Shown here one piece after another: positions 61,668 to 64,000 of a stretch of DNA of 64,000 nucleotides. Position 1 is the stretch's first letter. Every line of letters starts with the position of its first letter. Origin of the DNA: Pseudoruegeria sp039972875 (GTDB lineage Bacteria; Pseudomonadota; Alphaproteobacteria; Rhodobacterales; Rhodobacteraceae); the NCBI GenBank assembly GCA_039972875.1, contig JBDWMA010000024.1, forward strand, positions 86,829 to 150,828. Reading direction: 5' to 3'. Made by a program: the position numbers and the translations under genes. The notes under the pieces are model-generated. The model was not told the DNA's origin and did not search any database. It saw nothing but the letters and a program-made list of their open reading frames with translations.

Positions 61668-62419
61668 TGCATTGGCCTCAACATATCCGCGGTGAAACCT
61701 GCCATGTTCGTCGAGGAAAAATCGCCAACACGTTCCGCTATGGCGTTGACTATGTGTTGATAGACCCCGAGGCAAACCACGGTCCGTTGTTGTTTTCCCG
61801 CAATCGCTGGAACCTTTTGTCTGTTTTGGACAGGGACCATGGTGGGCAGCGTGACGCGGGTGAGGGGTTGTCTTGGGCCCGAGGGGTACTAGAGGATCAC
61901 GGCTGCGCCGCGGCACAGTCCTGTAAAATTCTGCTTATGACCCAGCCTCGGTGTCTTGGATACGCGTTTAATCCCGTTAGTTTTTGGCTGGCCTATTTAG
62001 ATGACCTGCTGGTTGCCGTAATCGCAGAGGTAAACAACACCTATGGCGGTCGTCATAATTATGTTTGCGCCAATTTAGACTTTGCGCCGATTGCGGTGAA
62101 TAACGCCCTTGATGCGAAAAAAGTATTTCATGTGTCCCCATTCCAAGACGTCGGCGGATCCTATCGTTTCCGGTTTAATATCAAGGACGACGGGATCGCG
62201 ATCCGAATTGCATTTCGTCATGGTTCCGAAGGTGTGATCGCCACACTAACGGGGGACCGTATCCCGCTGAGCAACGCCTCAATTTTGACTGCCCTTATGC
62301 GCCGACCGTTCGGGGCGTTGCGAACAGTCGCCTTGATTTATCGGCAGGCGTTGCGCCTGAAACTGAAAGGGGCGTTCTATCGCCCATCCCCTCCGCCTTC
62401 GGCCCGCGATGTCACCTGA
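61664..62419 (+). CDS. DUF1365 protein
   Basis: A 251-residue protein of DUF1365, with HIRGETCHVRRGKIANTFRY, LMTQPRCLGYAFNPVSFW and VAVIAEVNNTYGGRHNY, and the VFHVSPFQDVGGSYRF segment, all diagnostic. No membrane segments. DUF1365 genes usually neighbour FAD oxidoreductases of the type just upstream and a cyclopropane-fatty-acyl-type methylase. Overlap with the upstream gene by ATGA indicates coupling. The molecular role is unknown. Confidence 0.9.
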   Translation: MMHWPQHIRGETCHVRRGKIANTFRYGVDYVLIDPEANHGPLLFSRNRWNLLSVLDRDHGGQRDAGEGLSWARGVLEDHGCAAAQSCKILLMTQPRCLGYAFNPVSFWLAYLDDLLVAVIAEVNNTYGGRHNYVCANLDFAPIAVNNALDAKKVFHVSPFQDVGGSYRFRFNIKDDGIAIRIAFRHGSEGVIATLTGDRIPLSNASILTALMRRPFGALRTVALIYRQALRLKLKGAFYRPSPPPSARDVT

Positions 62420-62449
62420 CGCGCAGCCCATTTTGAAAGAGTTGATTCA

Positions 62450-63004
62450 ATGACACTGATTGCAAGTGGTCTGTTTGTGGTTTTGGGGCTTCTTTTGCTT
62501 CGGATCTACGGGCTGAGTTTTCGGGCTCAACGCCCAGAGCATTACATCGGGACATCCCCGGCCTTTGATATCCGAACTCATCTAAGCGGGCCAATTCAGT
62601 CAGAGGGGGTAATTTTTGGTCCGACGGGTAAAGCTGTGTCGCGGTTCGTCGCGGATATGGAGGGGGAATGGACCGGTAGCACAGGTATTTTACGAGAAAG
62701 GTTTCGGTATTCTTCCGGTGAAAAGCAAATTCGTGCGTGGCACCTGCGCATTGGCAACGACGGGCGCTTTACGGCTGAGGCAGATGACATCATTGGAACG
62801 GCAACAGGACACCAAGAAGGCGCGACTGTGTGCATGTCATATAGGATACGTCTGAAAGAAGAGGCCGGGGGACATGTTCTTGATGTAACCGATTGGATGT
62901 ACATGATGGACAACGGCGTCATCATGAACAAATCGGAAATGCGCAAGGCGGGTATCAAAGTTGCAGAGCTGATTGCAACCATGCGTCGCAAAGAAGACGT
63001 CTAA
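62450..63004 (+). CDS. DUF3833 protein
   Basis: A 184-residue protein with an N-terminal hydrophobic helix (about residues 5-22) that may anchor it to the inner membrane and a DUF3833 domain: FDIRTHLSGPIQSEGVIFGP, a beta-sandwich-like FVADMEGEW, and DWMYMMDNGVIMNKSEMRKA. Function unknown, but the gene recurs in this operon in related bacteria. It follows DUF1365 by 30 bases and precedes the SDR gene by one base. Confidence 0.85.
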   Translation: MTLIASGLFVVLGLLLLRIYGLSFRAQRPEHYIGTSPAFDIRTHLSGPIQSEGVIFGPTGKAVSRFVADMEGEWTGSTGILRERFRYSSGEKQIRAWHLRIGNDGRFTAEADDIIGTATGHQEGATVCMSYRIRLKEEAGGHVLDVTDWMYMMDNGVIMNKSEMRKAGIKVAELIATMRRKEDV

Positions 63005-63005
63005 A

Positions 63006-63731
63006 ATGTTTAGAGGTAAACGCTATTGGGTGATCGGAGCCTCCGAAGGGCTCGGACGTGCACTCGCTCAAGAACTGGCACATCTCGGGGCGACCCTTAT
63101 CCTCTCGGCGAGGAATGAAGATCGCTTGAAGGAACTGGCTGAAAAGATTTCCGGCGCGGATGTGGTCGGGATGGACGTGTGTGACGAAGCCGCCGTTTCT
63201 GAGGCAGCTAAGCGGGTGGGGCAGTTAGATGGAATAATCTATTGCGCCGGTGCGTATGAGCCGATGAAAGCTCAAAACTGGGACACCCAGAAAATTAATA
63301 TGATGCTGGATGTGAACTTTTCGGGGGTTATTCGGGTTTTGGGGCAAGTCTTGCCGACGTTTGTTGAAAAAGATGCAGGTCATATTGTTCTTATTGGGTC
63401 GCTTGCGGCGTATCGAGGATTGCCAGCGTCTACGGGATACGGGACAAGTAAAGCTGCATTGATGCATTTGGGGGAGAGCCTTTATGCGGACCTCCGCAAT
63501 ACAGGTGTTTCGGTGCAGGTGGTGAACCCTGGTTTTATTCAAACACGTTTGACGGATAAAAACGAATTTAGAATGCCGGCGATTCAGACACAACAAGAGG
63601 CCGCGATGTCTGTGATTGCAGCAATGCAGCGGAAAAAGCCCGTGTCGAGTTTTCCATTTCTGTTTTCATTGTTCTTTCGAGTCGGGCGATTCCTTCCCGC
63701 AGGCCTCTTTTATCGGTTTATGCGTCGCTAA
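63006..63731 (+). CDS. Short-chain dehydrogenase/reductase of the RpoE operon
   Basis: A 241-residue classical SDR with the NAD(P) loop VIGASEGLGRALAQ, an arginine (SARNEDRL) after the second strand that suggests NADP, IIYCAGAY (the NAG-equivalent), the catalytic serine in LIGSLAAYRG and the Tyr-x-x-x-Lys in STGYGTSKAAL. The substrate is unknown; homologues occupy this place in RpoE regulons. The ATG at 63006 was chosen because the fold begins there. Last gene of the four-gene operon. Confidence 0.9.
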   Translation: MFRGKRYWVIGASEGLGRALAQELAHLGATLILSARNEDRLKELAEKISGADVVGMDVCDEAAVSEAAKRVGQLDGIIYCAGAYEPMKAQNWDTQKINMMLDVNFSGVIRVLGQVLPTFVEKDAGHIVLIGSLAAYRGLPASTGYGTSKAALMHLGESLYADLRNTGVSVQVVNPGFIQTRLTDKNEFRMPAIQTQQEAAMSVIAAMQRKKPVSSFPFLFSLFFRVGRFLPAGLFYRFMRR

Positions 63732-63869
63732 TAGGGCCATTTAGCCTCCCACAACCTGCGATTTTTGGTCGAATGGGGTCGAAATCATAAAGCTGACCCT
63801 CGGATTTGCCTAAAAATGAGGCCAGTCCGAGAAAAATGAAGAAAATTCACTAATCTTACAAAATAGCGC

Positions 63870-63897
63870 TTGCGACTCTTTGGGAGTAACCTTAGAA
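63870..63897 (+). promoter_or_regulatory. Strong promoter at the window edge, possibly of an rRNA operon
   Basis: TTGCGA (63870-63875), 16 bases, TTAGAA (63892-63897), preceded by an A/T-rich stretch (about 63843-63862) that could act as an UP element. The 100 bases after it are GC-rich, contain no start codon with a ribosome binding site, and look like a structured leader. An rRNA operon beyond the edge would fit, but the window ends before any rRNA sequence. The remaining gap from the SDR stop (63731) holds nothing else. Confidence 0.4.
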
Positions 63898-64000
63898 CCC
63901 CCTCTACCGGCGGCGCTGATGGCGCGGTTGGGACACTGGACGGGACGCTGAGGCGGTCAAGACGGTGGGCAGATTTGGACGATACGGGCCGTATGCGCCG

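Noticed and set aside
1..64000. Mobile elements, tRNA genes and prophage remnants
   Set aside because: No transposase, integrase or phage gene was seen, and scanning intergenic regions for T-loop-like GTTCRA patterns with flanking stems gave no convincing tRNA.

Overview
The window reads as a chromosomal segment of an alphaproteobacterium of the Rhodobacteraceae (roseobacter group). Supporting signs are an aerobic-type cobalamin gene set with CobN, CobH, CobL, CobI, CobJ, CobM and CobW, a RpoE-ChrR pair with TGATCC-type promoters, the rpsA-ihfB-lapA-trpF-trpB order, a peptide deformylase tandem before fmt, and family-restricted DUF1523 and DUF6732-like small proteins. Genes are dense, G+C looks moderate (mid-50s by eye), and I see no insertion sequence, phage gene, CRISPR array or tRNA.

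Region 0-9 kb: the tail of an FAD oxidoreductase, a VOC protein, an FMN reductase, then a minus-strand cobalamin operon headed by a cobalamin riboswitch (about 8531-8700): cbiM-like permease, cobW, a GNAT acetyltransferase, cobN, a GFA-family protein and cobO. Region 9-14.3 kb: another GNAT protein, smc, a small secreted protein and a lytic transglycosylase. Region 14.3-16.5 kb: cobD, cobC and a DUF1636 protein as an overlapping minus-strand unit. Region 16.7-19.2 kb: DUF1304, a glutathionyl-hydroquinone reductase, DedA and a small membrane protein. Region 19.5-26.8 kb: a plus-strand corrin-ring operon: a small histidine-bearing membrane protein, a long cysteine- and histidine-rich CbiX, cobH, cobL, cobI, a CbiG-CobJ fusion and cobM, then a small unknown gene and a strong terminator.

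Region 26.9-36.2 kb: a PatB-like lyase, def, a catalytically degenerate def paralogue, fmt, a stress membrane protein, TRIC-like channel, rnhA, DUF3429, ispH, a hydrolase, a P1 peptidase and DUF1523 with its small partner. Region 36.3-43.8 kb: an ALDH16-type double aldehyde dehydrogenase with deoC, then aroA-cmk, an NmrA-like protein, an orphan HEPN-like protein and trmL. Region 43.9-56.1 kb: rpsA, ihfB, lapA, trpF, trpB, then DUF2237, a serine hydrolase, pth, a NUDIX protein, rplY, lldD, trpA and ychF. Region 56.2-64 kb: a secreted DUF3604 protein, a GDCCVxC protein, a lipocalin-like protein, and the chrR-rpoE locus with a divergent four-gene operon (FAD oxidoreductase, DUF1365, DUF3833, SDR). 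The last 130 bases hold a strong promoter for something beyond the edge, possibly an rRNA operon.

Three cobalamin loci together supply precorrin-2 to -8 methylation, methylmutation, late cobalt insertion, adenosylation and the aminopropanol arm. cobA, cobG/cobZ, cobF, cobK, cobB, cobQ, cobS, cobT, cobP, cobU and cobV are not in the window. The most interesting points are the coexistence of an elaborate CbiX with a CobN pathway, accessory genes embedded in the riboswitch operon, and divergent ECF-sigma promoters driving an operon that lacks the cyclopropane-fatty-acyl-synthase-type gene often found there.
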